Part shown: positions 32,640 through 41,779 of the stretch, in pieces
Layout: each line of letters begins with the position of its first letter
Numbering within the stretch: position 1 is the first letter of the stretch
From: UBA4416 sp964543545
GTDB taxonomy: Bacteria > Bacteroidota > Bacteroidia > B-17B0 > Aurantibacillaceae
DNA: 64,000 bases
Assembly (NCBI GenBank): GCA_964543545.1
Contig: CAZIYT010000002.1
Location: 1-64,000 of the forward strand
Direction: 5' to 3'
The notes under the pieces: model-generated
The model's input: only the letters and a program-made list of their open reading frames with translations
Databases searched by the model: none
What the model was told of the DNA's origin: nothing
Program-made: the position numbers and the translations under genes

Positions 32640-34337
32640 TTATTGCCTGATGAATTTCTTCACGGTGCTTTGACTACCGGAGCTCAGCTTTACAAAATAA
32701 ATTCCTGAGGCAAGAGAATGGACATCGATGCTTATGGCTTCGTGACCTTCATAAGAAGTACTTGATAATATCTTTCCGTATACATCGCTGACAGTAACAG
32801 TGGTTTCTGCCGGCAGCACTTTGTCACAGGAAATTGTAAGTTGTGAGCTTGCCGGATTAGGATACAGTGCGAAAGCCATGGCTTCGTTTTGCTCCTGTAC
32901 GCCTGTAGCCAGGCAGCTATTGCTAGTCCCGGACTGATAAAAGCTTTTCACCGCATTGACATCCTGATCAAGTTTGGCTAAGGCGCTTCCGGAACCCGGA
33001 AATGAAGTAACATGTGCATATTCCATACGGATAATTTCTCCCGGTTGGTATAAGGCATATTTGGTACTCATGATATAGCGCCTGTCGTTAGGTAGGACGG
33101 TTTCCGACCAGTTTGCAGAGCCGCAGGCTGAATTGGTATAGCTTGTTCCCGGGAAAAGGTAAGACGTTGCGGTGGTTCCGCCATAACCATCAGCACTGTT
33201 ACAGGTAAACGGACTTCCGTCTTTCCAGATGCTGCGCATGTAGTTGTAATATTCAATAGGAACAGATGGCTCGGTTATGCCGGTCGGCACACCCGAAAAA
33301 GAATACTGAAAATAGGAAAAATTCGTCATGCCCATCTCCTCTCCGCTCTCGTCAATCAGGCCATCATCATCATTGTCGATGCCATCGCTTATGCTTCCGG
33401 GGGATTTCAACATTACAAAAGCAGCTGCCGGCGGATTTGGTCCGTAACCGAAATAGTGCCCGATCGTTTCATCATCAGCATCGCCATTATAAACATATCC
33501 GTAATCATCTTTCACATCGCATCCAATATAGTCATCGGCAAATTGCCCGAGATCCGCTTCCGAATGAAGGCCTATATAGAAATCCGTATAGGTTTTTAAG
33601 CTTCTGTTAATAATCTTATAATCATAGAAAGTCGTATAGTCTAATGCCGGATTGGCAGTTACAACGCTGCAGGTTCCATAGGCGTATGCCATACAATGAA
33701 TCTCCAGGCCAAAGCTTTGTCCTCCGCTGATATGCGGAGATGTGGTCACATCATTATAAATAAAAAATAAAGCCTGGTCGCCTTTGATAAGCGGATAATC
33801 TCCTCCGGTCAGCGGATCGTACGTGTTGCTGTTATTAACATCCACGTAAGGAGCCAGAATAGCGTCTTCGTTTTTGGTGAGGTCGCCGTTTCCGGGCCAT
33901 GAAATGAGATCGGCAGCCGGGATATAACTTCCGTTCTGTACATTGCCGTTGGCGTAGTGGACAATAAAGTCGTTAATGTCAGACTTATTCAGTTTCCATA
34001 TCTTCGTGTATTTGGCACTATTTGTAACAGTGCAATTGCCTTCAACTGAGAGAGGCCCCGAGTTAAAATCTTTACTGGTTAGAAGATCAAGCTCTGCTGA
34101 CAGATATAGCTGAGCATTTTCCATGCCGCCAAACCAGAGGTTGGTCAAATTGCTGGAGTGTTTGTCACTGCCCTTCGGGACTTCATATAAATTGCTTTGG
34201 CCGGATTGATTGCAGTGAAGATTACCGCGGCTGTTGATGCCGGCTTTTACCTGGTTAATGTCAAGATAGTTGAAATTACTTTGTGCTTGTATAATAACAC
34301 TCACATAAAGGAAAGAGAGTAAAAATAGATGTTTCAT
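32640..34337 (-). CDS. T9SS cargo protein, 565 residues, paralogue 2
   Basis: A 565-residue secreted protein from ATG 34337, which gives the signal peptide MKHLFLLSFLYVSVIIQAQ; the longer frame start at 34448 lies in the ferritin terminator. It matches the neighbouring paralogue block by block: NFNYLDINQVKAGINSRGNL, DPLTGGDYPLIKGDQALFFI, IGCDVKDDYGYVYNGDADDE, DGIDNDDDGLIDESGEEMGM and YTNSACGSANWSE, with a type A sorting domain at the end (FALYPNPASSQLTI to KKFIRQ). The Asp-rich loop suggests calcium binding. The function is unknown. Confidence 0.85.
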   Translation of the reverse strand: MKHLFLLSFLYVSVIIQAQSNFNYLDINQVKAGINSRGNLHCNQSGQSNLYEVPKGSDKHSSNLTNLWFGGMENAQLYLSAELDLLTSKDFNSGPLSVEGNCTVTNSAKYTKIWKLNKSDINDFIVHYANGNVQNGSYIPAADLISWPGNGDLTKNEDAILAPYVDVNNSNTYDPLTGGDYPLIKGDQALFFIYNDVTTSPHISGGQSFGLEIHCMAYAYGTCSVVTANPALDYTTFYDYKIINRSLKTYTDFYIGLHSEADLGQFADDYIGCDVKDDYGYVYNGDADDETIGHYFGYGPNPPAAAFVMLKSPGSISDGIDNDDDGLIDESGEEMGMTNFSYFQYSFSGVPTGITEPSVPIEYYNYMRSIWKDGSPFTCNSADGYGGTTATSYLFPGTSYTNSACGSANWSETVLPNDRRYIMSTKYALYQPGEIIRMEYAHVTSFPGSGSALAKLDQDVNAVKSFYQSGTSNSCLATGVQEQNEAMAFALYPNPASSQLTISCDKVLPAETTVTVSDVYGKILSSTSYEGHEAISIDVHSLASGIYFVKLSSGSQSTVKKFIRQ

Positions 34338-34413
34338 AACCGTACATTTTAAATAGTGAATACTAAATGCCGGGGATGGTGCTATAAAATTACGGAAACA
34401 TGTAGAAACAAAA

Positions 34414-34445
34414 AGCCCAAACCATACAAGTGTATGGTTTGGGCT
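34414..34445 (-). terminator. Terminator of the ferritin gene
   Basis: A perfect 15-bp inverted repeat, AGCCCAAACCATACA and TGTATGGTTTGGGCT, with a T run on the minus strand. Confidence 0.85.
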
Positions 34446-34477
34446 CATAAGTGGTCGGATTTTCCTGGGAAGTGGTA

Positions 34478-35014
34478 TTATTCCTTTTCTACATCCAGTA
34501 CCGGATTTTTTCCTAAAGCTTTACGCTCTTCGTTCTTTTTAAACGTTTTGTTGAGGTAATACAGGTTTTTCTCTTCGTGGCCTACACGCTTGATCATATC
34601 GATGAGGTCGGTCACATCTTTTTCCGATTGCTGTTGCTCGAGCACAAAGGCTTCGAGGAATTTAAAGGTAGCGAAGTCGCTCTCTTCATACGCCAGCTTT
34701 GCCAGCTTATTGATCGCAATGGTTACTTCATGCTCCAGGTCGAATACATAATGAAAAACCTCCAGGATGTTTTTTAGCTTCACCGCTGTTTCCTTCAATG
34801 GTTTCAGGTGAGCGCCGCTGCCGTATGTGTTGAGGTATTTGTACATCTCAAGCATGTGCTGTCTTTCATCTTCGGCAGCTGCATAAAAATAAGCGGCTAC
34901 GCCGTCAAGGGCTTTTTCTTCGCTCCAGGTGGCCAGTGTGAGGTAAGAATTGGAAGCAAAGGCTTCTTTCTGGATCTGCTCGTTGAGAGCTGCTTTGATT
35001 TTATTGGATAGCAT
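34478..35014 (-). CDS. Ferritin
   Basis: A 178-residue iron-storage protein that forms a 24-subunit shell and oxidises Fe(II). Ferroxidase ligands are visible: Glu17 in IQKEAFASNSY, Glu50 and His53 in EDERQHMLEM, and later carboxylates in the DLEHEVTIAINKLAKLAYEE helix and FLEAFVLEQQQSEKDV. It is a non-haem bacterial ferritin (FtnA type), as it lacks the haem Met of bacterioferritin. The C-terminal 15 residues are a charged extension. It is monocistronic with its own terminator. Confidence 0.93.
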   Translation of the reverse strand: MLSNKIKAALNEQIQKEAFASNSYLTLATWSEEKALDGVAAYFYAAAEDERQHMLEMYKYLNTYGSGAHLKPLKETAVKLKNILEVFHYVFDLEHEVTIAINKLAKLAYEESDFATFKFLEAFVLEQQQSEKDVTDLIDMIKRVGHEEKNLYYLNKTFKKNEERKALGKNPVLDVEKE

Positions 35015-35185
35015 CGTGTGATTTTTTAATGGTTCGGATTGATGCAGGAAAGTTACTAATATTTTTTTCGTGGCTCAGGATAAATTTACAATTTTGCAAA
35101 GCGACTGATATTTAGAATTAAAATAAATTACCTGCGGCGCTTTATGGAATGTATTTCCGGGAGCGTCTTTTTAGTAAAAGAAATC

Positions 35186-36517
35186 ATGAATGCCATGACC
35201 ACATACCTGCTAGGCCTGCTGCTTACTTTAGCGGCAGTATCACGGGGTCAGTCCCGGATCACGATCTACGGCAGGGTAACAGACGATAGCACACAGGCGC
35301 CGCTCCGCCATGTGAATGTGCAGGTGCAAAACTCGACCTATTATGCTACTACCGATAAGCAGGGGTATTATCGCCTGGTGATTCCCGCCAGGAAGCACGT
35401 CTCCCTGGTGTATAAGCTATTAAGCCACGTGACACGCGTCAGAGAGGCTGATCTCCGCGACATATCCGATTCGGTGAACATTTCCGTATCCCTGAAGCCG
35501 CTTGCCACTGAGCTCAGCATGGTGCCCATCTACGCCAAAGCAAGGCCCGATACCATCCTGGGCTCGCCGTCATACAGCGTGTATGATTTCGATTTTTACG
35601 AAGACAAGTTTATCCTGCTTACGGCTGTGAAATCCCTGAGGGAGGCCATGCTGAAGCTAACGGACCTTAACGGCAAGGTCATTACCAGTTTTACGGTGCC
35701 CAAAGAAGGCGGCCTGGCCAAAGAATTTTACCACGATTACATGGGGTATACGAACCTGGTTTGCGAAAATTACATCTACCGCATCAATATGTACCACGAC
35801 CGCTTTGTGCTCATCCCCCTGGCAGTGGAAGATGTGAATTCCCTGATCAAGCCCATCCTTGACACTATCAACGGCAAGATCATCTACACCGATTACTGGA
35901 AGGATTACCCCTTATTTAATTATTTTGCGTTCAACGAAAAAGACAGCGCCCGGAGCAAGCTTATTTCCATTGAGGACAAAGAGCTGATGCATGCCTACAA
36001 TTTCGAGTATTATTCCATGAAGCCCAATGAAAAGCTGCAGGCCAGGCGCATGGCGATGGACCTGAATGTGGATAAGCATATCGTAGCCTCGCTCATGAGC
36101 GGTTTTACCAAAAGCATGTTCTACGAGCCTCTGTATGCACCCCTGTATGTGGTAAAAGATACGATCTCCATCTTCGATCACTATAAGAACCTGCTCTTTC
36201 ATATCGACCGCAACGGTCAAAAGATAGATTCCATCCACATTAGCTACAACCATCCCAAAAACTGGAAAGAATGGAAGAATGTGATGCTGAAAGATGATGT
36301 TGAAAATACGATCTATGCGGTGTATGAAAAGAACGGGCATAAGTACATCAAGCAAATCAGCCTGCAGAACGGCCGGGAGCAGGGCAGGTATTCGCTCCAG
36401 TTTCACAGCGCCGATAAGCTGAAGATTCATGATGGGTACGCGTATTACATTTACAGGCCTTTTGAAAGCACGCAGGAGAAGTATTTTTACAGGGAGCTGA
36501 TTGTGTTGAGTAAGTGA
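35186..36517 (+). CDS. Secreted CarboxypepD_reg / propeller-like protein
   Basis: A 443-residue exported protein from ATG 35186 (signal peptide MNAMTTYLLGLLLTLAAVSRG); ATG 35144 would add 14 residues before the leader. Residues about 25-105 are a CarboxypepD_reg-like sandwich (ITIYGRVTDDSTQAPLRHVN). The remainder (about 130-440) has repeated strands such as DFYEDKFILLTAVKSLREAM and ENYIYRINMYHDRFVLIPLA, consistent with a six-bladed propeller of the 6-bladed/NHL group. No catalytic residues are recognised. It is not linked to its neighbours. Confidence 0.65.
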   Translation: MNAMTTYLLGLLLTLAAVSRGQSRITIYGRVTDDSTQAPLRHVNVQVQNSTYYATTDKQGYYRLVIPARKHVSLVYKLLSHVTRVREADLRDISDSVNISVSLKPLATELSMVPIYAKARPDTILGSPSYSVYDFDFYEDKFILLTAVKSLREAMLKLTDLNGKVITSFTVPKEGGLAKEFYHDYMGYTNLVCENYIYRINMYHDRFVLIPLAVEDVNSLIKPILDTINGKIIYTDYWKDYPLFNYFAFNEKDSARSKLISIEDKELMHAYNFEYYSMKPNEKLQARRMAMDLNVDKHIVASLMSGFTKSMFYEPLYAPLYVVKDTISIFDHYKNLLFHIDRNGQKIDSIHISYNHPKNWKEWKNVMLKDDVENTIYAVYEKNGHKYIKQISLQNGREQGRYSLQFHSADKLKIHDGYAYYIYRPFESTQEKYFYRELIVLSK

Positions 36518-36520
36518 GGG

Positions 36521-36548
36521 AGATCTGAGTAGTGAGATCTGAGTAGTG
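36521..36548 (+). repeat. Two tandem copies of AGATCTGAGTAGTG
   Basis: A 14-base unit repeated exactly twice just after the stop of the preceding gene, then a degenerate continuation. It is non-coding. Confidence 0.7.
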
Positions 36549-36666
36549 AGAGGAAAGAACGATTGTCCACTGCCACTTGTCTTTCCTCATAACTTTACAA
36601 AAAAATAACCCGGGCGGTTTTTGAAAACGGTTTTTTCTTTGCACATTCGTTGTTGAGATACACACG

Positions 36667-37716
36667 ATGAATAAGTTAAAGATTCCGGCCCTTACCCTTG
36701 TGCTTAGCCTGATTTCCGCGATCCTGCAAACGCTGTTGGTAAGCATCATTGCCTATAAAATTACCGGGGCAGCCAATTTCTCCATTATGCTGCTCTATTT
36801 CTTCATTTCGTTTATCATCAGCTTTTTTGTGATCTATATCCTCTATAACAATGTTATTTTCGATAAGATCGATAAGCTGTACTTAAAGGTGAAGGCTTTG
36901 CAGCCAAAGGAAATTCCCAACACCGAGTTTCAGCTCGACGAAGTGGATTCGCTGGAAAGGCTGGAAGATGAGATCAACAAGCTGGCGGAAGAGCGCAACA
37001 AGGAAGTGGAGCAGCATCGCAACCTCGATAGTTACCGCAAAGAATTTCTCGGCAATGTCTCGCACGAGCTCAAAACCCCCATCTTCAATATCCAGGGCTA
37101 TGTTTCTACGCTCATCGATGGAGGCGTGGATGATCCGACCATTAATATCGAATACCTCAAACGGGCCGATAAGAGCGTCGACCGCATGATCCAGATCATC
37201 GACGACCTGGAGACCATTTCGCAGCTCGAAGTGGGAACGCTGGAGCTCGAACGTGAAAAATACGACCTCGCCCAGCAGATCAAAGAAATTATTGAAGCGC
37301 TGGAATTCCAGGCCAGCCGGAAAAACATCCGTTTGCAACTGGCGAAAAAATACGACAAGCCGATCATCGTTCATGCGGATAAGTTCCGCATCCGCCAGGT
37401 AATCGTAAACCTGATGACCAATAGTATTAAGTATGGCAAGGAGAACGGCAAGACACTCATCACCATCAATTTATTCGATGAGCAGGTCATTGTCGAGATC
37501 AAGGACGATGGCATCGGCATCGAAGAGAAGCACCTGTCGAGGTTATTCGAGCGCTTCTATCGCGTGGATAAGGGCCGCAGCCGGGAGCAGGGCGGCACAG
37601 GACTTGGCCTGGCCATTGTAAAGCACATTGTGGAAGCGCATAACGAGACCATTGATGTGGATAGTAAAGTGAATGAGGGAACCACCTTTACCTTTACGAT
37701 CAAGCGCGGCGAGTGA
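36667..37716 (+). CDS. PhoR/VicK-like sensor histidine kinase, orphan
   Basis: A 349-residue kinase. Two N-terminal helices at about 8-28 and 38-60 enclose only a short loop, so there is no extracellular sensor; about 62-115 is a HAMP-like or coiled linker. HisKA box EFLGNVSHELKTPIFNIQGY has the phospho-acceptor His133; N box NLMTNSIKYG, G1 DDGIGIEEKH, F box LFERFYRVDKGRS and G2 GTGLGLAIVKHIV are all intact. No response regulator lies within the next several genes on the strand; the LytTR regulator downstream belongs to another kinase. Confidence 0.92.
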   Translation: MNKLKIPALTLVLSLISAILQTLLVSIIAYKITGAANFSIMLLYFFISFIISFFVIYILYNNVIFDKIDKLYLKVKALQPKEIPNTEFQLDEVDSLERLEDEINKLAEERNKEVEQHRNLDSYRKEFLGNVSHELKTPIFNIQGYVSTLIDGGVDDPTINIEYLKRADKSVDRMIQIIDDLETISQLEVGTLELEREKYDLAQQIKEIIEALEFQASRKNIRLQLAKKYDKPIIVHADKFRIRQVIVNLMTNSIKYGKENGKTLITINLFDEQVIVEIKDDGIGIEEKHLSRLFERFYRVDKGRSREQGGTGLGLAIVKHIVEAHNETIDVDSKVNEGTTFTFTIKRGE

Positions 37717-37993
37717 TCTGCTTAACTCAACCCGGTTTTAATTACTGAACCCGCGGATTTCATTTTCAGATTGTTTAATCAAGCATTATTTTTTAAAATT
37801 CTGTCATCTTCGTTCATCGGTAAATGATAAATGCCGGTAAGTCATAGCTATTAGTTGGTGCCTTTCGGGCCTGAGTGGTATGCGTAAAATTACGTGCTTT
37901 ATGAGAATGTCGGTTTTTTTAACGGCATTGTATATTCATGGAGATTCCATTAATTTGTTTTTTTACTGTAGCCATTCTGCCTCAAAAATCTGG

Positions 37994-40933
37994 ATGAAAC
38001 AGTTGTTTAAATACTACGCTTTGCTAAAATCATATATCCTTCTTTTATCTTTCTTCCTCCCATTCTTTTGCATGGCGCAAATGGGAGGGTTCAAGAACTA
38101 TACCCAGGAAGATGGATTGACCAGCTCGTGTGGCTATCAGATAAGCCAGGACTCCAAAGGCTTTGTATGGATCGGAAGCGATAATGGACTTTTTCGCTTC
38201 GATGGAACAGAGTTTAAGCAATACAACGAAAAATCAGGGTTCAAGAATATTGAAATATTAGGAACTGCACCCCTGTCCAGCGGCGAGGTTTTTGTTATCC
38301 CTTTTCTGAGTGATTTCGGAATTCTCAAAAACAATAAGTTGTTTACGGCTCAAGACGACGCTGAGTTAAGAAAGCTCCGACTGGGAAATGTCATGCCTCT
38401 TTTCATGAGCAATGCACGTATGGATCAAGTATTCATCTGTGAACCCGATAACCCAAAATCCGTTTACATCTATAGAAATGAAAAAATTTCTGAATTCCCT
38501 GTGCTCCTTGGTGACAAGCTGCCAGGTAGCACATTCCATTACCGGTTGTATGATTTTAATACCCACTATGTGTATTTTCAGCGCGATAGCTCCAGGGTAA
38601 TAGCCTACAATATTCTGACAAAGAAAAAAACGCCCTGCAATATCAGCCTGGAAAGCGATAGGAGCACATTAAGCAAAGATCGTTTTTTGGTGACCGTGCA
38701 AAATAATACGATCATCGTATATGAATTGATAAGCCCTTTCGTTTTTAAGAAAATAAACTCATTTGAAATAGGGGAAAACATATACATCACATTTATAGAC
38801 AACACTAACAAGCTTTGGGTCTGCCTGGAGAATGGTGGTGCCTTATACTTTGATCAGGACCTTAGAGATACCACGGCCTCTGCTAAACCGGTAAAATTTC
38901 TGGAAGATTACATGATCAATAGCTTATTGAGGGACCGGGACGGGAATATGTGGTTTAACACAAAGAACAATGGCTTGGTTTTCGTGTCAGGCAAGGCGTT
39001 TAAGGCCTATGTTCAGTTGCCGGTTAAAAACAATGGCTCTCTCTATACGGCGATTGCAGCGAACAAAACGGCTGTATTTCTGGGAAACAATACTTCCGTG
39101 GCGAGCATCTACCGTTCTGAAAAATTAACGGGATTAACATTAGACAAACATAAAAAGTTTGAATGCCAGGCAATTTTTGCCAATGAGAAAGTCGCTATTT
39201 TTGGTCTGGCCAAGAATATTTTTACGGTAGACCTTTCTGATCATAAGATCGGGCGCCTTGCTAAGATTAGCTTAGTGAAGAATGTTATGCCTTATACCTC
39301 TCACAGCGTATTGATCTGTGGAAACTGGGCCTTGTATGAGTATGATTTTGTTGCCCGTAAATTGGATACGTTGCTGCCCGAAAGAGCCTACACGGCCTTG
39401 TCTTATCATCCCGACAGCCTGTTTGTGGGTTTTTTTAAAGACCTCTATAAGTTTAACCTAAAGAACAAGAGAAAAGAATTGTTTTTAGAAGGTTATTATT
39501 TTAGCGACCTGAAGAAAGTAAGCCCTCATTTATACGCCGCTGCTACCAGTTTTTCCGGGATTATTCTTTTTGATAGTAATAAGATCCTGCGAAAGATCAC
39601 GGAGCATGACGGGCTGGCAAGTAACCAGGTTAAGAAGATAGAAATCGAGAATGAGCATACGCTTTGGGCCAGTACCAGCCTTGGGCTATCGCGAATAAGC
39701 CTTAAGGATAACGCAACGCTTATTAAGAATTTTACAACAATAGATGGCCTGCCATCCGACAGGGTTTCAGGTTGTGTGATTAAAAACGATACGATTTATG
39801 TAGCCACTTCCAAAGGCCTTGGAATTTTCCGCATTAAGGACTTATTGAACCAGGATACATTCATCAATAAAGAGGTGATCATCAACTCCGTCAGTTTTAG
39901 CGGAAATGAGTTTTTCAACCCGGATAAGCCTTTCACGGCAACCTATCCCGACAATACGATCATTTTTAACCTGAGTTTTTTGGATTATACGTCACAGGGA
40001 AAGATCAGTTACCGCTATAAGACCGAAGGTTTAAATGAAGATTGGCAAGTAAGCACCTCTTCAAAAATAATTCTCAATTCCCTGCCTCCCGGAGAGTATA
40101 CATTTAAAGTGTATGGGCAGGGACACAATGGGAAGCAATCCGGTCATTATACGGCCTTTTCTTTTGAGATAAAACCCTTGTTCTGGCAAAGCCGTTGGTT
40201 TTATAGCCTTGTTGCGTTGACGCTGACAGGAATGATGATCTTCCTCATTACTCATTTTGTCAAAAAAAGACGGGATAAGAAACTAAGGTCCTTGCTGTAC
40301 GAAAAAAAGATCGCCGAGCTGGAGTTGCAGGCCATCAAAGCCCAGATCAATCCTCATTTTATATACAACTGCTTAAATTCGATCCAGTTTCTACTTTATA
40401 AAAAGGATTATGAGGAAACGGAGAACTACCTGGACACCTTTTCCAGGATGATCCGCAAAACACTTCTGTATTCCGAAAAAACCTTTATGCCCATCCGGGA
40501 AGAGATCGACTATTTAACCTTGTACCTGAACATGGAAAAGTTACGGTTCAAAGGGCATTTCAATTATACGATAGATGTGGCTGCCAATGTCAATAAGAGT
40601 TGGCAGATCCCTTCCCTGTTGATCCAGCCTTTCGTTGAAAATGCTATAAAGCATGGCGTCAGCCAGCTTCGGGACAGAAAAGGCATGATTGAAATACACT
40701 TTGACTATCACAACCAGCAATTAACCATCATCATCAGGGACAATGGAGTGGGCATCAGGGACAAATCCCTGTTGTCAAAGAAATCAGACTCATTTGGAAT
40801 CAAGCTGTCGAGGAAGCGGATCGAAGTCTTCCGGCAGCTGTTTGATACGGATATTACCATAGAGATACATGATCTGTCGGAAAAGGGACAGCAGGGGACC
40901 GAAATTAAATTGAATTTAAATCTATCGATATGA
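37994..40933 (+). CDS. Propeller / Y_Y_Y / LytS-type sensor histidine kinase
   Basis: A 979-residue membrane kinase from ATG 37994, which opens a signal peptide (MKQLFKYYALLKSYILLLSF); the earlier start at 37880 is upstream of it. The periplasmic part has Reg_prop blades (about 40-640; GFVWIGSDNGLFRFDG, TLWASTSLGLSRI) and a Y_Y_Y domain (about 650-735; YRYKTEGLNEDWQ). One membrane helix (about 735-755) leads to the His_kinase domain (QINPHFIYNCLNSIQ) and an HATPase domain (FVENAIKHGV). It overlaps the LytTR gene by four bases, forming a classic pair. Confidence 0.92.
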   Translation: MKQLFKYYALLKSYILLLSFFLPFFCMAQMGGFKNYTQEDGLTSSCGYQISQDSKGFVWIGSDNGLFRFDGTEFKQYNEKSGFKNIEILGTAPLSSGEVFVIPFLSDFGILKNNKLFTAQDDAELRKLRLGNVMPLFMSNARMDQVFICEPDNPKSVYIYRNEKISEFPVLLGDKLPGSTFHYRLYDFNTHYVYFQRDSSRVIAYNILTKKKTPCNISLESDRSTLSKDRFLVTVQNNTIIVYELISPFVFKKINSFEIGENIYITFIDNTNKLWVCLENGGALYFDQDLRDTTASAKPVKFLEDYMINSLLRDRDGNMWFNTKNNGLVFVSGKAFKAYVQLPVKNNGSLYTAIAANKTAVFLGNNTSVASIYRSEKLTGLTLDKHKKFECQAIFANEKVAIFGLAKNIFTVDLSDHKIGRLAKISLVKNVMPYTSHSVLICGNWALYEYDFVARKLDTLLPERAYTALSYHPDSLFVGFFKDLYKFNLKNKRKELFLEGYYFSDLKKVSPHLYAAATSFSGIILFDSNKILRKITEHDGLASNQVKKIEIENEHTLWASTSLGLSRISLKDNATLIKNFTTIDGLPSDRVSGCVIKNDTIYVATSKGLGIFRIKDLLNQDTFINKEVIINSVSFSGNEFFNPDKPFTATYPDNTIIFNLSFLDYTSQGKISYRYKTEGLNEDWQVSTSSKIILNSLPPGEYTFKVYGQGHNGKQSGHYTAFSFEIKPLFWQSRWFYSLVALTLTGMMIFLITHFVKKRRDKKLRSLLYEKKIAELELQAIKAQINPHFIYNCLNSIQFLLYKKDYEETENYLDTFSRMIRKTLLYSEKTFMPIREEIDYLTLYLNMEKLRFKGHFNYTIDVAANVNKSWQIPSLLIQPFVENAIKHGVSQLRDRKGMIEIHFDYHNQQLTIIIRDNGVGIRDKSLLSKKSDSFGIKLSRKRIEVFRQLFDTDITIEIHDLSEKGQQGTEIKLNLNLSI

Positions 40934-41661
40934 ACGCTAAAATTCAGGTATGTATTATTGACGACGAGAAAAACGGCAGAGACTACATTGCCTTATTGCT
41001 GACCAATGAATTTCCCGACCTGGAAATTGCCTTTCAGGCATCAACCATCGAGGATGCTTACCTTCAGCTGGTGAAGAAACAGCCCGACATTTTGTTCCTG
41101 GACATAGAGCTTGCGGATGGGAATAGCTTTGAGCTCCTGGATAAGCTACAAAAGATCTCTTCCCGGATTATTTTCATTACCGCTTACGAGCAGTTTGCGA
41201 TCCGGGCCATCCGGAAGGGAGCCACCGATTATTTATTGAAACCCATCAAACGATCGGATTTTGTAATCGCTGTTAATACAGCTCTTGAAACGATCAGGAA
41301 CAGCAAACAGTTGACCAAAAAAGACCCTTTGCCTGCAACCATCAATCTGCCGACACAGCAGGGATTCAAACGCATTCTTATTTCGGATATTATCCGTTGT
41401 GAGGCAGACTCTAATTATACCTTCTTTTACCTGTCGGACAAAAGTAAGATCATGGTGTCCAAAACCATGCGTGATTTTGAGGACCTTCTCCTGGAACACG
41501 ATTTTTTCAGGGCGCATCATAAGCACCTCATTAACCTTCGGCATTTTAAAGAGTACATCAAAGGGAAAACCGGGCGGATCGTCCTGTCCGACGATTCAGT
41601 GATCGATCTGTCGTTGCGCAGGAAAAACGACTTTATGAAAAGAATACAAAATCCAGGCTAA
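40930..41661 (+). CDS. LytTR-type response regulator
   Basis: A 243-residue regulator. Receiver domain 5-120 with Asp11/Asp12, phospho-acceptor Asp58 in LFLDIELADG and Lys in DYLLKPIKRS. LytTR DNA-binding domain about 135-240 (ILISDIIRCEADSNYTFFYL, FFRAHHKHLINLRHFKEYIK). The ATGA overlap with the kinase gene implies translational coupling. The secreted protease 118 bases downstream is a plausible target, by proximity only. Confidence 0.92.
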   Translation: MNAKIQVCIIDDEKNGRDYIALLLTNEFPDLEIAFQASTIEDAYLQLVKKQPDILFLDIELADGNSFELLDKLQKISSRIIFITAYEQFAIRAIRKGATDYLLKPIKRSDFVIAVNTALETIRNSKQLTKKDPLPATINLPTQQGFKRILISDIIRCEADSNYTFFYLSDKSKIMVSKTMRDFEDLLLEHDFFRAHHKHLINLRHFKEYIKGKTGRIVLSDDSVIDLSLRRKNDFMKRIQNPG

Positions 41662-41779
41662 ATCCGGCACTTGCTGGAAACATTTCTGCAGCTGCTCATT
41701 CACGCTTTTTTTTGGTAATAGGTACAGTAGCTTTGTTTTTGTTGCTACTTACTAATTATTAACTAAAAACGAAAATGTC

